Shown in pieces: positions 13,170-13,207 of a DNA stretch of 13,207 bases. The position numbers and the translations under genes are program-made. Under the pieces are notes generated by a model. It ran no database searches and was not told the DNA's origin. It was given only the letters and a program-made list of their open reading frames with translations. The stretch's first letter is position 1; the number at the start of each line of letters is the position of its first letter. Source of the stretch: Pseudanabaenales cyanobacterium (GTDB taxonomy: Bacteria > Cyanobacteriota > Cyanobacteriia > Phormidesmidales > Phormidesmidaceae); the NCBI GenBank assembly GCA_022360135.1, contig JAKSDM010000024.1, forward strand, positions 1-13,207. Reading direction: 5' to 3'.

Positions 13170-13207
13170 TGGGATAGCCAGAAGGAGTTGAGCAACCACG
13201 ATGTTCT
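13161..13207 (+). pseudogene. Resumed 3' part of the disrupted NACHT gene
   Basis: Right of the element the sequence reads LTTWDSQKELSNHDV to the window edge, repeating the LTT before the insertion and carrying on the post-NACHT region. Joining the two sides with a single copy of the duplication gives ETLLTTWDSQKEL without a stop. The downstream part lies outside the window and has no visible start of its own here. Confidence 0.75.

Overview
The window looks like chromosomal DNA of a filamentous cyanobacterium. Three things point there: a full-length hetR preceded by a patX-type RGSGR precursor gene; ten copies of the cyanobacterial octamer GCGATCGC spread over 13 kb; and typical cyanobacterial families (CruA-like lycopene cyclase, CsaB, the DUF2499/DUF3593 membrane pair). 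The purine-rich and AAATCCAA-type short repeats also fit. Whether the organism makes heterocysts cannot be decided here, because hetR and patX also occur in non-heterocystous filamentous species.

Layout. Positions 1-1958 form a patterning locus. A small secreted-looking precursor carries three RGSGR motifs (213-569), followed by a leader of about 480 bp with two tandem duplications and two palindromes, then hetR (1053-1958). In the family RGSGR peptides bind the HetR hood domain and block its DNA binding, so signal and receptor lie side by side. Next come a small reverse-strand hypothetical gene (2081-2317) and a CruA-type carotenoid cyclase (2472-4796) whose inter-domain linker has been lengthened by intergenic-type repeats. 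Convergent to it is a 540-residue coiled-coil protein (4836-6458, minus), followed by csaB (6834-7925, minus). Divergent from csaB is a translationally coupled pair of small membrane proteins (8028-8632). A large simple-repeat block (8633-8830), a glyoxalase-fold gene (8847-9230, minus) and a class I fructose-bisphosphate aldolase (9586-10668) with a strong hairpin behind it complete the core part.

The right end (10973-13207) looks more accessory. It holds a small coiled-coil protein made of four 14-residue repeats, then a NACHT-type STAND NTPase. The NTPase is interrupted by a 156-bp non-autonomous mobile element with matching terminal inverted repeats and a perfect 10-bp target duplication. 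Removing the element and one copy of the duplication restores the reading frame to the window edge.

The points most worth a second look are the triple-motif PatX and its apparently decayed extension, the repeat-invaded cruA, and the element disrupting the NACHT gene. All family assignments come from reading the translations; no database search was possible.
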